Shown here: positions 16,968 through 26,251 of the stretch, piece by piece | How positions within the stretch are numbered: the stretch's first letter is position 1 | How the letters are laid out: each line of letters opens with the position of its first letter | Assembly: GCF_000737245.1 (NCBI RefSeq) | Contig: NZ_JPQU01000078.1 | Coordinates: forward strand, 124,001 to 188,000 | Length of the DNA stretch: 64,000 nt | Reading direction: 5' to 3' | Source: Pseudomonas syringae | GTDB taxonomy: Bacteria; Pseudomonadota; Gammaproteobacteria; Pseudomonadales; Pseudomonadaceae | Position numbers and translations under genes: made by a program | Notes under the pieces: model-generated | What the model saw: only the letters and a program-made list of their open reading frames with translations | Told to the model about the DNA's origin: nothing | The model's database searches: none

Positions 16968-19588
16968 GACTTGGCCTTAGGTTTACGTGCTCCGCCGCTT
17001 TTGGCGGCCGGGGCAGAACCCGCTTTTGGCGGGCCTTTACGGTGTTTGCTTGGTTTGGCAGGCTTACCCGAAGATGACGGGCCGGACTCTGCCCTACTCG
17101 GCTTTCCCGACGATGCCTTGCTACCACCCTTCGCTTCTGCCAGCAGAGCCTGTTTCAACTCGCGACTTTTACGCACTTCGGCATTTTTTGCAGCAGCATC
17201 GCTCGGACGATAGGCTTCGGTTTCAGCTTTCGCCTTGGCCGGACGCTTGCTCGGGGCACGACCTGGAGCAGCGGCTTTTTCAGCAGCAGGTTCAGGCTCG
17301 GCACCACGACGCTTGCGACCAATCGGCGCGCTGATGGTCTTTTCGGCCATTTCGAAGTCGATCTTGCGCTCGTCGAGGTCAACACGCATAACGCGCACTT
17401 CAACGGTGTCGCCCAGACGGAAACTGCGACCGGTGCGCTCGCCAGCAAGACGGTGATGCACAGGGTCGAAGTGATAGTAATCGCCCGGCAACGCAGTCAC
17501 GTGCACCAGACCTTCGATGTAGATATCAGTCAGCTCAACGAACAGGCCAAAGCCGGTTACAGCCGTGATCACACCCGGGAACGACTCGCCTACGCGGTCT
17601 TTCATGAACTCGCACTTGAGCCAGTTCACAACGTCACGTGTCGCTTCGTCGGCGCGGCGCTCGCTCATCGAGCACTGCTCACCCAACTGTTCCAGTGCTG
17701 CTTCGTCGTAAGGATAGATGCGCGCTTTCGGAATGATCGTACCGCCAGCACGACGAACGTGCGGCGTGTCCTGCTTGGAGCGGATAACGCTACGGATCGC
17801 CCGATGCGTCAGCAAGTCAGGGTAACGACGAATTGGCGAGGTGAAGTGCGTGTAAGCCTCGTAATTCAGACCGAAGTGGCCGTTGTTGTCAGAGCTGTAC
17901 ACCGCCTGACTCAACGAACGCAACATCACGGTCTGGATCAGGTGATAGTCCGGACGACCGCGAACGGTTTCCAGCAACGCCTGATAATCCTTCGGCGATG
18001 GACCGTCTTTGCCTTTGTGCAAGGAAAGACCCAGCTCACCAAGGAATGCCCGGAGTTTTTCCAGACGCTCTGGTGGCGGGCCATCGTGCACGCGGTACAA
18101 CGCAGGAATTTCGTGCTTCTTGAGGAATTCAGCGGTGGCCACGTTGGCTGCCAGCATGCACTCTTCGATCAGCTTGTGGGCGTCGTTACGGGTGGTCGGA
18201 CGAATTTCGGCAATCTTGCGCTCAGTACCGAAGATGATCCGGGTTTCCTGAGTTTCGAAATCAATCGCACCCCGAACATGACGCGCACCCAGCAACACCT
18301 TGTACAGCGCGTAGAGCTGCTTTAAGTGCGGCAGTACGTCTGGATACTCGCCACGCAGCTGGCGGGCTTCGGTGGTTTTCGGCTGCTCCAGCATCGAGCT
18401 GACCTTGTTGTAGGTCAGGCGAGCGTGGGAGTGGATGACGGCTTCGTAAAACACGTAGTCAGTCATTTCGCCGGTCTTGGAGATGGTCATCTCGCAAACC
18501 ATGGCCAGACGATCAACGTGCGGATTCAGCGAGCACAGGCCGTTGGACAGCTGCTCAGGCAGCATCGGCACGACGCGCTCAGGGAAGTACACCGAGTTGC
18601 CGCGCACCTGGGATTCTGCATCCAGCGCCGATCCGATCTTCACGTAGCTCGACACGTCGGCGATGGCGACGTACAGCTTCCAGCCACCGGAAAACAGACG
18701 CAGCTTGCCCGGTTTTGCTTCGCAGTAAACCGCATCGTCAAAGTCGCGAGCGTCTTCACCGTCGATGGTCACGAAAGGCAAATGACGCAGGTCGACGCGG
18801 TGTTCTTTGTCTTTCTCTTCAACTTCCGGCTTGAGCTTGGCCGCTTCCTTGAGCACCGCTTCAGGCCAGACGTGAGGAATATCGTAAGTGCGCAGCGCGA
18901 CGTCGATTTCCATGCCTGGAGCCATGTAGTTGCCCACGACTTCGACGATATCGCCCTGAGGCTGGAAGCGCGGCGTTGGCCAATGGGTGATTTTCACCTC
19001 GACGAACTGACCGATCTTCGCGTTGTTGTTGCGACCCGGCGTCACCAGCACTTCCTGCTGGATTTTCGGGTTGTCAGGGATGACGAAACCGATACCGCTC
19101 TCTTCGAAGTAACGGCCAACGACCGTTTCGTGAGCGCGGGAAATAACTTCGACGATCACACCTTCGCGACGACCGCGACGGTCCAGCCCCGAAACCCGGG
19201 CCAGGGCACGGTCACCATCGAACACTAAACGCATTTGCGCCGGGCTCATGAACAGGTCATCGGAACCGTCATCAGGGACAAGAAAGCCGAAACCGTCGCG
19301 ATGCCCGGAGATACGCCCCAGGATCAGGTCCAGCTTGTCCACCGGTGCGTAGGTGCCGCGACGCGTGTAGATCAACTGAGCATCGCGCTCCATGGCTCGC
19401 AAACGGCGGCGCAGGGCTTCGATCTGATCTTCAGTTGTCAGGCCAAATTCTTCCACCAACTGCTCACGGGCCGCCGGCGAGCCGCGCTCGGACAGGTGAG
19501 CCAGAATCAATTCACGGCTGGGAATAGGGTTTTCATATTTTTCCGCTTCACGAGCGGCCTCGGGATCGAGGGACTGCCAATCGGCCAT
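16964..19588 (-). CDS. rnr: Ribonuclease R
   Basis: RNase R is the processive 3'-5' exoribonuclease that degrades structured RNA and takes part in rRNA and tmRNA quality control. In order: an N-terminal helix-turn-helix and cold-shock domains (about 20-240), the RNB catalytic domain (about 260-590) with the aspartate cluster in TIDGEDARDFDDAVY, the FTSPIRRYPDLLTHR signature, an S1 domain (about 640-725, GVITAVTGFGLFVELTDIYIEGLVHV cited by its ends only), then a long Lys/Ala/Pro-rich tail (about 740-874) that is typical of the enzyme. At 874 aa it is slightly longer than the E. coli protein because of this tail. It is the first gene of the rnr-rlmB pair. Confidence 0.97.
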   Translation of the reverse strand: MADWQSLDPEAAREAEKYENPIPSRELILAHLSERGSPAAREQLVEEFGLTTEDQIEALRRRLRAMERDAQLIYTRRGTYAPVDKLDLILGRISGHRDGFGFLVPDDGSDDLFMSPAQMRLVFDGDRALARVSGLDRRGRREGVIVEVISRAHETVVGRYFEESGIGFVIPDNPKIQQEVLVTPGRNNNAKIGQFVEVKITHWPTPRFQPQGDIVEVVGNYMAPGMEIDVALRTYDIPHVWPEAVLKEAAKLKPEVEEKDKEHRVDLRHLPFVTIDGEDARDFDDAVYCEAKPGKLRLFSGGWKLYVAIADVSSYVKIGSALDAESQVRGNSVYFPERVVPMLPEQLSNGLCSLNPHVDRLAMVCEMTISKTGEMTDYVFYEAVIHSHARLTYNKVSSMLEQPKTTEARQLRGEYPDVLPHLKQLYALYKVLLGARHVRGAIDFETQETRIIFGTERKIAEIRPTTRNDAHKLIEECMLAANVATAEFLKKHEIPALYRVHDGPPPERLEKLRAFLGELGLSLHKGKDGPSPKDYQALLETVRGRPDYHLIQTVMLRSLSQAVYSSDNNGHFGLNYEAYTHFTSPIRRYPDLLTHRAIRSVIRSKQDTPHVRRAGGTIIPKARIYPYDEAALEQLGEQCSMSERRADEATRDVVNWLKCEFMKDRVGESFPGVITAVTGFGLFVELTDIYIEGLVHVTALPGDYYHFDPVHHRLAGERTGRSFRLGDTVEVRVMRVDLDERKIDFEMAEKTISAPIGRKRRGAEPEPAAEKAAAPGRAPSKRPAKAKAETEAYRPSDAAAKNAEVRKSRELKQALLAEAKGGSKASSGKPSRAESGPSSSGKPAKPSKHRKGPPKAGSAPAAKSGGARKPKAKS

Positions 19589-19749
19589 TAGAGAGTTTTC
19601 ACCTTGTCTATATGCGGGTTAGTTTGGCATACACCTATTGAAACGGGAAATTTCAGACACACTCAGGGCGCAAAAGGCCGCTGGAAGGCGCGGAAATCCT
19701 CAATAAATGCCGCTAATGATATTTTCTGATTAATTTTTCCCTCTGGGGG

Positions 19750-19778
19750 TTTACAGCTCAAAAAGCGCTCCGTATAGT
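19750..19778 (+). promoter_or_regulatory. Promoter of tRNA-Leu copy 1
   Basis: TTTACA (19750-19755) and TATAGT (19773-19778) are 17 bp apart, and the GC-rich stretch GCGCGCC just after the -10 is the discriminator type that makes stable-RNA promoters sensitive to ppGpp. The mature tRNA begins 34 bp after the -10. Confidence 0.8.
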
Positions 19779-19811
19779 GCGCGCCATCGGCAGGCACAGC
19801 TTACCGATACT

Positions 19812-19898
19812 GCCCAGATGGTGAAATTGGTAGACACGCCAGCTTCAGGTGCTGGTGACCGCAAGGTCGTGGAAGTTCGAGTCTTCTTCTGGGCACCA
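19812..19898 (+). tRNA. tRNA-Leu (anticodon CAG), copy 1
   Basis: This is an 87-nt class II tRNA with encoded CCA. The acceptor stem is GCCCAGA/TCTGGGC with discriminator A. The anticodon arm is CCAGC-TTCAGGT-GCTGG, giving anticodon CAG, which reads the leucine codon CUG, the most used Leu codon in Pseudomonas. The T-loop GTTCGAGTC and a long variable arm are present. An identical gene lies at 20099-20185. Confidence 0.97.
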
Positions 19899-19935
19899 AT
19901 TTAGAGCTGGAGATTACATCAATCTCCTGAATCTC

Positions 19936-19963
19936 ACAAAAACCCGCGAAAGCGGGTTTTTGC
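19936..19963 (+). terminator. Terminator after tRNA-Leu copy 1
   Basis: AAAACCCGC and GCGGGTTTTT pair around a GAAA loop and end in a T-run, an intrinsic terminator 40 bp past the tRNA end. Confidence 0.85.
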
Positions 19964-20034
19964 ATTTCAGGGCACCCCTTTATGCCCGCAGGCTTGCGAT
20001 CGTGCGATTTGATTTATTAAAACCAAAACAGGGG

Positions 20035-20063
20035 TTTACAGATCAAAACCCGCTCCGTATAGT
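20035..20063 (+). promoter_or_regulatory. Promoter of tRNA-Leu copy 2
   Basis: TTTACA (20035-20040) and TATAGT (20058-20063) are 17 bp apart. The promoter is nearly identical to that of copy 1, lying 285 bp further on, so the duplication included the promoter. Confidence 0.8.
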
Positions 20064-20098
20064 GCGCTCCATCAACGGCGTGCAACGCTGCTGATGCT

Positions 20099-20185
20099 GC
20101 CCAGATGGTGAAATTGGTAGACACGCCAGCTTCAGGTGCTGGTGACCGCAAGGTCGTGGAAGTTCGAGTCTTCTTCTGGGCACCA
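20099..20185 (+). tRNA. tRNA-Leu (anticodon CAG), copy 2
   Basis: It is identical over all 87 nt to copy 1, including the CAG anticodon and encoded CCA. Flanking sequence downstream differs and carries its own terminator. Confidence 0.97.
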
Positions 20186-20191
20186 ATTCAA

Positions 20192-20220
20192 ACAAAACCG
20201 AGCCTTGTGCTCGGTTTTGT
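20192..20220 (+). terminator. Terminator after tRNA-Leu copy 2
   Basis: A 12-bp perfect stem (ACAAAACCGAGC/GCTCGGTTTTGT) with a 5-nt loop starts 7 bp after the tRNA and ends in GGTTTTGT. Confidence 0.85.
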
Positions 20221-20255
20221 GCTTTCTGGGGTTTGGTTCTGCAATAGATAACCCC

Positions 20256-20344
20256 TGTGGGAGCGGTGCTTGCTCGCGATAAGAGCGACGCGGTATCAAG
20301 ACAGACCGAGTTCCCCTTATCGCGGGCAAGCACCCCTCCCACAT
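20256..20344. repeat. REPIN (GTGGGAGCGGTGCTTGCTCGCG type)
   Basis: Two inverted REP units face each other: GTGGGAGCGG-GCTTGCTCGCGAT on the left and ATCGCGGGCAAGC...CTCCCAC on the right, about 45 bp apart. It sits between tRNA-Leu and the chemoreceptor gene end. Confidence 0.8.
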
Positions 20345-20371
20345 CAGACTCCTACAACGCGCGCGATCGTC

Positions 20372-22306
20372 TTACGCCCTGAACTGCCCCAGACTCGCCT
20401 TCAACTGCGCTGCCAGCCCATCCAGCAGTTTGCCGCTGGCAGTGGTTTCTTCCACCACCTGCGCCGCACGCTGCGCCTGGGCGTGAATCACTTCCACGCG
20501 CCCTCTCACCGCTTGCGCGCCCTGCGCCTGATGCACCGCTGCGTTGGTCGCCAGACCAATCGCCGCATGCACCTGCTCGACTGACTCCTGGACCGACTGC
20601 TGCAGTTTCACGCTATTGCGCAGCACGGCCAGGCCTTCATTGGCTTGACGCCCGGCTAGACCAATGGCTGCAACCGCCTCTTTGGCCCCGGTCTGCAACG
20701 CGCCGATATGCGCCTGAATGTCACCGGTAGAGCTTTGCGTCTTGCTTGCCAACGCCCGCACTTCGTCGGCGACCACCGCGAAACCACGCCCCGTTTCCCC
20801 GGCGCGCGCCGCTTCGATGGCAGCGTTCAGGGCCAGCAGGTTGGTCTGCTCGGCGATGCCATGAATCACTTCCAGCACCACTTCAATCTGCTCGCTTTGC
20901 TGGGCCAGCCGTTCGATGACTTTGGAACCGGTTTCGACTTGCCCCGCCAGCGCTTCGATCAAACCGCCCACCTGATTTGAAGTGCGGGTGTTTTCGTCAG
21001 TCGCCTGGCGAATATCCACCACTTGCTTCAAAGCAGCCTGCATCGCATGGCTTTCCGACTGGGCCTCGTCCGCCATCTGCGCCAAGGCTTGCAGACTTGC
21101 AGCCACTTCGTCGCGCTGCAACTCCGCGGCTGCACCGGCTCCGGCATTACGCAGGCTCATGGCATTGATCTCCACACCGGTGCGCTGAGCCACATCCCCG
21201 GCCTCGCGCACAATCGGCTGCAACTTGGCGACAAAACGGTTCACCGCTGCAGCCATGTCGCCAATTTCGTCATTGCTGTCGAGTGCGACGCGCTTGGTCA
21301 AATCACCCTCGCCTGCAGCCAGATCATCCAACGCAGCGATCAGCAGCTTCAACTTGCTGACGACACGACGCCCCAAGACAATCGCAAGCACCAACAGCAC
21401 ACCCAGCCCAACCAGCGCCAGGCCCATGCCGATGCGCCAGCGCAGCGTCTGCGCGGCTTCCTGCACTGCGCTGCTGGTATTAGCTGCCATGGCGGACGCC
21501 GCAGTTTGCGCGGAATCCAGACGAGTACGCAGGGCGGCAGAACTGTCCTTCGCCGCGCCGACCAGACTGTCAGAGACCAATTGCTCGCCACTGGTGATCA
21601 GAGTCGCGAAGCGCTTGTCCAGAGCAACGAGGTTCTCCTCGACTGTCGCCGTGGAAACCCCCATGCGCACCCGGCCGATTTCTACACCGTTAGGGCTGAT
21701 GGAGGCCTCGACGTAATAAACCGACGGATCGTTTTTCGCGGCATTCAGGACCTTGTCCATGGCCCGATCGCCCTCGCCTTTGGCCAGCAATGCCTGGATC
21801 AGCGGGTTTTCGCGATTCAGATAGCGAGTCAAATGCTCGCCGGCAGCGTCGTCATAGATCACGAATAACACGTTGGGATTGCGCTGAGCGCGGCGCGCGA
21901 ATTCAGACAGCGTCGGCGTGTCGTTATCCCACATTGCACGCGGGGCGACAGCGGCCAGCAGCTCAGCCATGTCGGTGGCTGAGTCCTTGAGATCTTTTTC
22001 CAGGGTGACGCGCAGCTGCCCTTGCTCATCCTTCAAACGTGTCGACAAGCCAACACTCAGACGCTGACGGGTGCTGCTCGCTAGATTGTCGAGGCTGGTG
22101 GTTACTTCTCGACTTGCCTGCTCCAGCTCGGATGACAAGTGTTGCGAATCTACACCCAGACGCGCAGCCAGATCGGCTTCCAGTGCAGTAACGGTGCTCC
22201 GGGTCAGAGCGACGGCAACCAGCACCTGCACCAAAAGAGCGATACCCAGAGCAATGAACACGGGCCGCAGCAAGCGGCTGCGCAAAAGAGAAAGGACAGC
22301 TGACAC
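20372..22306 (-). CDS. Methyl-accepting chemotaxis protein (644 aa)
   Basis: This transmembrane chemoreceptor signals to CheA/CheW to steer flagellar swimming. TM1 is at about residues 12-34, a periplasmic or extracytoplasmic sensor region spans about 35-290, and TM2 about 291-312 (GMGLALVGLGVLLVLAIVL). HAMP covers about 313-370 (GEGDLTKRVALDSNDEIGDM), and the cytoplasmic signalling domain carries the hairpin-tip motif EQTNLLALNAAIEAARAGE-GRGFAVVADEVRALA. The sensor domain contains a sequence like a double-Cache/single-Cache fold (NVLFVIYDDAAGEHLTRYLNRENP), but the ligand cannot be inferred. It is transcribed alone, flanked by REPINs on both sides. Confidence 0.93.
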   Translation of the reverse strand: MSAVLSLLRSRLLRPVFIALGIALLVQVLVAVALTRSTVTALEADLAARLGVDSQHLSSELEQASREVTTSLDNLASSTRQRLSVGLSTRLKDEQGQLRVTLEKDLKDSATDMAELLAAVAPRAMWDNDTPTLSEFARRAQRNPNVLFVIYDDAAGEHLTRYLNRENPLIQALLAKGEGDRAMDKVLNAAKNDPSVYYVEASISPNGVEIGRVRMGVSTATVEENLVALDKRFATLITSGEQLVSDSLVGAAKDSSAALRTRLDSAQTAASAMAANTSSAVQEAAQTLRWRIGMGLALVGLGVLLVLAIVLGRRVVSKLKLLIAALDDLAAGEGDLTKRVALDSNDEIGDMAAAVNRFVAKLQPIVREAGDVAQRTGVEINAMSLRNAGAGAAAELQRDEVAASLQALAQMADEAQSESHAMQAALKQVVDIRQATDENTRTSNQVGGLIEALAGQVETGSKVIERLAQQSEQIEVVLEVIHGIAEQTNLLALNAAIEAARAGETGRGFAVVADEVRALASKTQSSTGDIQAHIGALQTGAKEAVAAIGLAGRQANEGLAVLRNSVKLQQSVQESVEQVHAAIGLATNAAVHQAQGAQAVRGRVEVIHAQAQRAAQVVEETTASGKLLDGLAAQLKASLGQFRA

Positions 22307-22420
22307 GGGGGAATCCCTCCACCACTGGCGCCATTAAAATGATGGCACCTTTTCTGACACTTAATACAGCAATCGCCGTGCCGCTCCAAGGATTAGCTGG
22401 CTGGGTATTAGTTATCCCTC

Positions 22421-22510
22421 GTGGGACCGGCTTTAGCCGGGAAGGCGTCAGTACATTCACTACCTGTTCGTCGACTGAAATGCCGCCTTCCCGGCTAAAG
22501 CCGGTACCAC
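22421..22510. repeat. REPIN (GTGGGACCGGCTTTAGCCGG type)
   Basis: GTGGGACCGGCTTTAGCCGGGAAGGC and its inverted partner are about 35 bp apart. A near-identical element lies at 46987-47086. Located between the chemoreceptor start and the purA terminator. Confidence 0.85.
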
Positions 22511-22515
22511 AGAAA

Positions 22516-22543
22516 GCAAAAAGGGCCGCTTGCGCGACCCTTC
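22516..22543 (-). terminator. Terminator after purA
   Basis: On the minus strand AGGGTCGC/GCGGCCCT (8 bp with one G-T pair, GCAA loop) is followed by TTTTTGC. It lies about 20 bp past the purA stop. Confidence 0.8.
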
Positions 22544-22562
22544 TTGTTATTTCAACGACTTA

Positions 22563-23855
22563 TCAGGCAAATGGGTGACGCAACACGATGGTTTCGTTGC
22601 GGTCCGGCCCCGTCGAAATAATGTCGATCGGTGCACCGACCAACTCTTCCAGACGCTTGATGTACGCGCGAGCGTTAGCTGGCAGCTCTTCCAGGGTCTT
22701 TGCACCCAGGGTCGACTCGGACCAGCCCGGCACTTCTTCGTACACTGGCTTGAGGCCGATGTAGCTGTCAGCGTCGGTTGGCGCATCGATCACTGCGCCG
22801 TCTTCGTTCTCGTAGCCCACGCAGATATTGATGGTTTCGAGACCGTCGAGCACGTCCAGCTTGGTCAGGCAGATGCCCGAGATGCTGTTGATTTCGATAG
22901 CCCGGCGCAGGATGACGGCGTCGAACCAGCCGCAACGACGAGCGCGACCGGTGGTTGCACCGAATTCGTGCCCACGCTTGGCCAGGAATGCACCGATATC
23001 GTCGAACAGCTCAGTCGGGAACGGACCCGAGCCAACGCGAGTGGTGTAAGCCTTGGTGATACCCAGGATGTAATCCAGGTACATCGGGCCCATGCCAGAA
23101 CCAGTAGCGATACCGCCCGCCGTGGTGTTGGAGCTGGTGACGTACGGGTAGGTGCCGTGGTCGATGTCCAGCAGCGAACCTTGCGCGCCTTCGAACATGA
23201 TGTCTTTGCCTGCGCGACGCATGTCATGCAGCGCAGCAGTGACGTCGAGCATCATCGGCTTGAGCAGCTCGGCGTATTCCATGCACTCATCAAGAGTTTT
23301 CTGGAAGTCGATAGCTGGCTCTTTGTAGTAATTGACCAGTACAAAGTTGTGGTAATCCAGCAACTCGCCCAGCTTGGCGGCGAAACGCTCACGGTGGAAC
23401 AGATCACCGATGCGCAGGCCGCGACGGGCAACCTTGTCTTCGTAAGCAGGGCCGATGCCACGACCGGTCGTGCCGATCTTGTGCTCGCCACGGGCTTTTT
23501 CACGGGCCTGATCCAGCGCAACGTGATACGACAGGATCAGCGGACAGGAAGGGCTGATGCGCAGACGCTCGCGCACTGGAATGCCTTTCTCTTCCAGCTT
23601 GATGATTTCGCGCATGAGAGCGTCAGGCGCAACCACTACACCGTTACCGATCAGGCACTGGACACCTTCGCGCAGCACCCCGGACGGAATCAGATGCAAT
23701 ACGGTTTTTTCGCCATCGATCACCAGCGTGTGGCCAGCGTTGTGGCCACCCTGGTAACGAACTACGGCGGTAGCATGTTCGGTCAGCAGATCAACGATCT
23801 TGCCTTTGCCCTCATCACCCCATTGGGTGCCCAGGACTACGACATTCTTACCCAT
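22563..23855 (-). CDS. purA: Adenylosuccinate synthetase
   Basis: PurA joins IMP and aspartate using GTP to give adenylosuccinate, the first committed step to AMP. The start at 23855 (MGKNVVVLGTQWGDEGKGK) gives the standard 430 aa; an upstream in-frame start adds only five residues. Visible motifs are the P-loop-like GDEGKGK, the IMP-site GGHNAGHT, GTTGRGIGPAYEDK and the GTP-site TKLDVLDG. It follows hisZ by 54 bp on the same strand (hisZ-purA, as in other Pseudomonas) and is followed by its own terminator. Confidence 0.98.
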   Translation of the reverse strand: MGKNVVVLGTQWGDEGKGKIVDLLTEHATAVVRYQGGHNAGHTLVIDGEKTVLHLIPSGVLREGVQCLIGNGVVVAPDALMREIIKLEEKGIPVRERLRISPSCPLILSYHVALDQAREKARGEHKIGTTGRGIGPAYEDKVARRGLRIGDLFHRERFAAKLGELLDYHNFVLVNYYKEPAIDFQKTLDECMEYAELLKPMMLDVTAALHDMRRAGKDIMFEGAQGSLLDIDHGTYPYVTSSNTTAGGIATGSGMGPMYLDYILGITKAYTTRVGSGPFPTELFDDIGAFLAKRGHEFGATTGRARRCGWFDAVILRRAIEINSISGICLTKLDVLDGLETINICVGYENEDGAVIDAPTDADSYIGLKPVYEEVPGWSESTLGAKTLEELPANARAYIKRLEELVGAPIDIISTGPDRNETIVLRHPFA

Positions 23856-23909
23856 AACACTTGTCCTCATTCACGCAAACTTTGTGTCGGCGGCGGCCGA
23901 CAGGAAAAC

Positions 23910-25097
23910 TCAAGAAGCCAGCGGCACTACCTGCCAACGCTCGCCATGCTGAATCATTTGCCGATCACAATCGGCCTCACGCGCTGCGCCCACTTGCTGC
24001 CCAGGCAACGCCTGCACAACACGCTGGCCTTCGCTGCGCAACTGGCAAACCTGCTGCCAGAGTGCCGCATCCGTGCTGTCCGGCATCCAGATACCACCAG
24101 ACGGCAGTTCGATTTCCGCATTCCCCAGGGTCACCAGGGTTTTCAGGTCCGTAGAGAAACCAGTAGCCGGGCGAGCCCGACCAAAATCTGCACCGATGTC
24201 ATCGTAGCGACCGCCCTGAGCAATGGATTGACCCATGCCCGGCACGAACACCGCGAACACCACACCCGTGTGGTAGTGATAACCACGCAGCTCACCGAGG
24301 TCGAAATACAACGGTAGCTCAGGGAAACGGGCTGCCAGACGCTCGGCGACAGTCAACAGGTCGTCCAGCGCCGCCAGCACTGGCGCAGGCGCCCCGGCCA
24401 GACGATCGCGAGCCGCAGCCAGTACTTCGCGGCCACCGCACAGATCCACCAGCGCACGCAGCATGGCGGCCAGATCGGCAGGCAGGTTGGCGGTCAGCTC
24501 GATCACTTCATCGATAGCCTTGCGCTGCAGAGCGTCGAACAGCTGCTGCTCCACTTCACCGGACAGCCCGGCGGCACGCGCCAGACCGCGATAGATGCCT
24601 ACATGCCCAAGGTCCATGTGCACTTCAGGCACATCAGCAAGTTGCAGTGTCGCCAGCATCAGGCTGATGACTTCGACGTCACTGCTCGGACTGGCATCGC
24701 CGTACAACTCGGCGCCCAACTGGATCGGGCTGCGCGAGGACGACAAGGCACGGGGCTGCGCATGCAGCACGCTGCCGGCATAGCACAGGCGGCTCGGACC
24801 TTCGCGACGCAGGGTATGCGCATCAATACGCGCCACTTGCGGGGTTATGTCAGCCCGAAAGCCCATCTGCCGACCGGATTGCGGGTCGATTACTTTGAAC
24901 GTGCGCAGATCCAGATCCGAACCCGCACCGGTGAGCAGGGATTCAAGATATTCGATATGAGGCGTGACTACGAACTCATAGCCCCAGCTCTGGAACAGAT
25001 CCAACACCTGACGGCGCGCTACTTCAATGCGCGCCGCTTCCGGTGGCAGTACTTCTTCGATGCCATCTGGTAGCAGCCAGCGGTCAACCGTTGCCAT
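23910..25097 (-). CDS. hisZ: ATP phosphoribosyltransferase regulatory subunit
   Basis: HisZ is a catalytically inactive histidyl-tRNA synthetase paralogue that binds the short form of HisG and makes the first step of histidine synthesis feedback-sensitive. The 395-aa protein has the class II synthetase core (PDGIEEVLPPEAARIE at the N-terminus; FRADITPQVARIDAH; DLGHVGIYRGL) but lacks the C-terminal anticodon-binding domain, as expected for HisZ. In PAO1, from memory, a small DUF2065 gene lies between hisZ and hflC; no such frame was found in the 284 bp here. Confidence 0.94.
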   Translation of the reverse strand: MATVDRWLLPDGIEEVLPPEAARIEVARRQVLDLFQSWGYEFVVTPHIEYLESLLTGAGSDLDLRTFKVIDPQSGRQMGFRADITPQVARIDAHTLRREGPSRLCYAGSVLHAQPRALSSSRSPIQLGAELYGDASPSSDVEVISLMLATLQLADVPEVHMDLGHVGIYRGLARAAGLSGEVEQQLFDALQRKAIDEVIELTANLPADLAAMLRALVDLCGGREVLAAARDRLAGAPAPVLAALDDLLTVAERLAARFPELPLYFDLGELRGYHYHTGVVFAVFVPGMGQSIAQGGRYDDIGADFGRARPATGFSTDLKTLVTLGNAEIELPSGGIWMPDSTDAALWQQVCQLRSEGQRVVQALPGQQVGAAREADCDRQMIQHGERWQVVPLAS

Positions 25098-25285
25098 TAC
25101 GCCTTTCCCCTATGATCCGGGCGGCCAGCCATGAGGCGAGCCTTGAGTAAAGCAGACAGTGGTCACTGCCATGCGCTCATTCTTGCGGGCACGGCGAGCG
25201 CCCGAGAATGGCCTTGTGGACCACTGTCCTCGAAAAATCTTGCCGCTACGCCTGTGCAGGCTACGGCCAATCAATCGTGCAGACG

Positions 25286-25312
25286 CAAAAAAGCCGGGAA
25301 TTTCCCGGCTGC
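25286..25312 (-). terminator. Terminator after hflC
   Basis: On the minus strand the perfect palindrome AGCCGGGAAATTCCCGGCT is followed directly by TTTTTTGCG, a strong intrinsic terminator 70 bp past hflC and upstream of hisZ. It closes the hfq-hflX-hflK-hflC series. Confidence 0.88.
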
Positions 25313-25381
25313 CGCATCATACACACGTTTTACCGCGTGATCACCCCGCCAGACGGTTTTGCCGCCCGGCGGGAAGATTAA

Positions 25382-26251
25382 CTACGGCTTGGATTTTTCC
25401 AGATAGCGGAAGAAATCACTGCTTGGATCCAGCACCATCACGTCGCTTTTGTTCGCGAAGCTTTCGCGATAGGCGCGCAGGCTGCGGTAGAACGCATAGA
25501 ACTCCTGGTCCTGACCGTAAGCCTTGGAGTAGATCGAGGACGCCTGAGCATCACCGTCACCGCGAGCCTCTTCAGACTCCCGATACGCTTCAGCCAGCAA
25601 CACTCGACGCTGACGATCGGCGTCGGCACGGATGCCTTCAGCCAGCTCGTTACCCTTGGCGCGATGCTCGCGAGCCTCGCGTTCACGCTCGGTACTCATC
25701 CGTTCGAAAACGCTGCGGTTCACTTCTTTCGGCAGGTCGATGGCCTTGACCCGAACATCGATGACTTCGATGCCCAGCTCTTTTTCAGCCATGCGGTTCA
25801 ACGAAGCCGTGATGTCAGCCATCAAGGCGTCCCGCTCACCCGAAACAGCTTCATGCAGGGTGCGTTTACCGAACTGGTCACGCAGACCGGATTCAAGACG
25901 ACGCGACAGACGTTCGTCTGCGATCTGCTTGAGACCGGAAGTTGCGGTGTAGAACGTTTCAGCGTTCTTCACGCGCCACTTGGCGTAGGCGTCGACCATG
26001 ACCGCTTTCTTTTCCAGCGTCAGGAAGCGTTGTGTCGGTGCATCCAGAGTCAGCAGGCGACCGTCGAACTTGCGCACCTGATTGACGTAAGGAATCTTGA
26101 AATGCAGGCCCGGCTGGACATCAGCCTCAACCACGCGACCGAATTGCAGCATCACCGCGCGTTCAGTCTGGGACACGATATACAGGCTGTTCCAGGCAAC
26201 GACTGCCAGCACCACTGCAACAATCAGGGCGATCAGCGATTTATTGCTCAT
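25382..26251 (-). CDS. hflC: Protease modulator HflC
   Basis: HflC (289 aa) is an SPFH/band-7 protein that, with HflK, forms a large membrane cage around FtsH and modulates its proteolysis. One N-terminal membrane segment (residues 6-24, LIALIVAVVLAVVAWNSLY) is followed by the SPFH domain (about 25-190) and a long charged helix (about 190-260, MSTEREREAREHRAKGNELAEG cited from its start) that builds the cage wall. The start overlaps the hflK stop, so translation is coupled. Confidence 0.96.
   Translation of the reverse strand: MSNKSLIALIVAVVLAVVAWNSLYIVSQTERAVMLQFGRVVEADVQPGLHFKIPYVNQVRKFDGRLLTLDAPTQRFLTLEKKAVMVDAYAKWRVKNAETFYTATSGLKQIADERLSRRLESGLRDQFGKRTLHEAVSGERDALMADITASLNRMAEKELGIEVIDVRVKAIDLPKEVNRSVFERMSTEREREAREHRAKGNELAEGIRADADRQRRVLLAEAYRESEEARGDGDAQASSIYSKAYGQDQEFYAFYRSLRAYRESFANKSDVMVLDPSSDFFRYLEKSKP

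Noticed and set aside
22530..24317. 595-codon plus-strand frame across purA and hisZ
   Set aside because: It crosses two clearly coding minus-strand genes and their intergenic gap, and has no recognisable domain.
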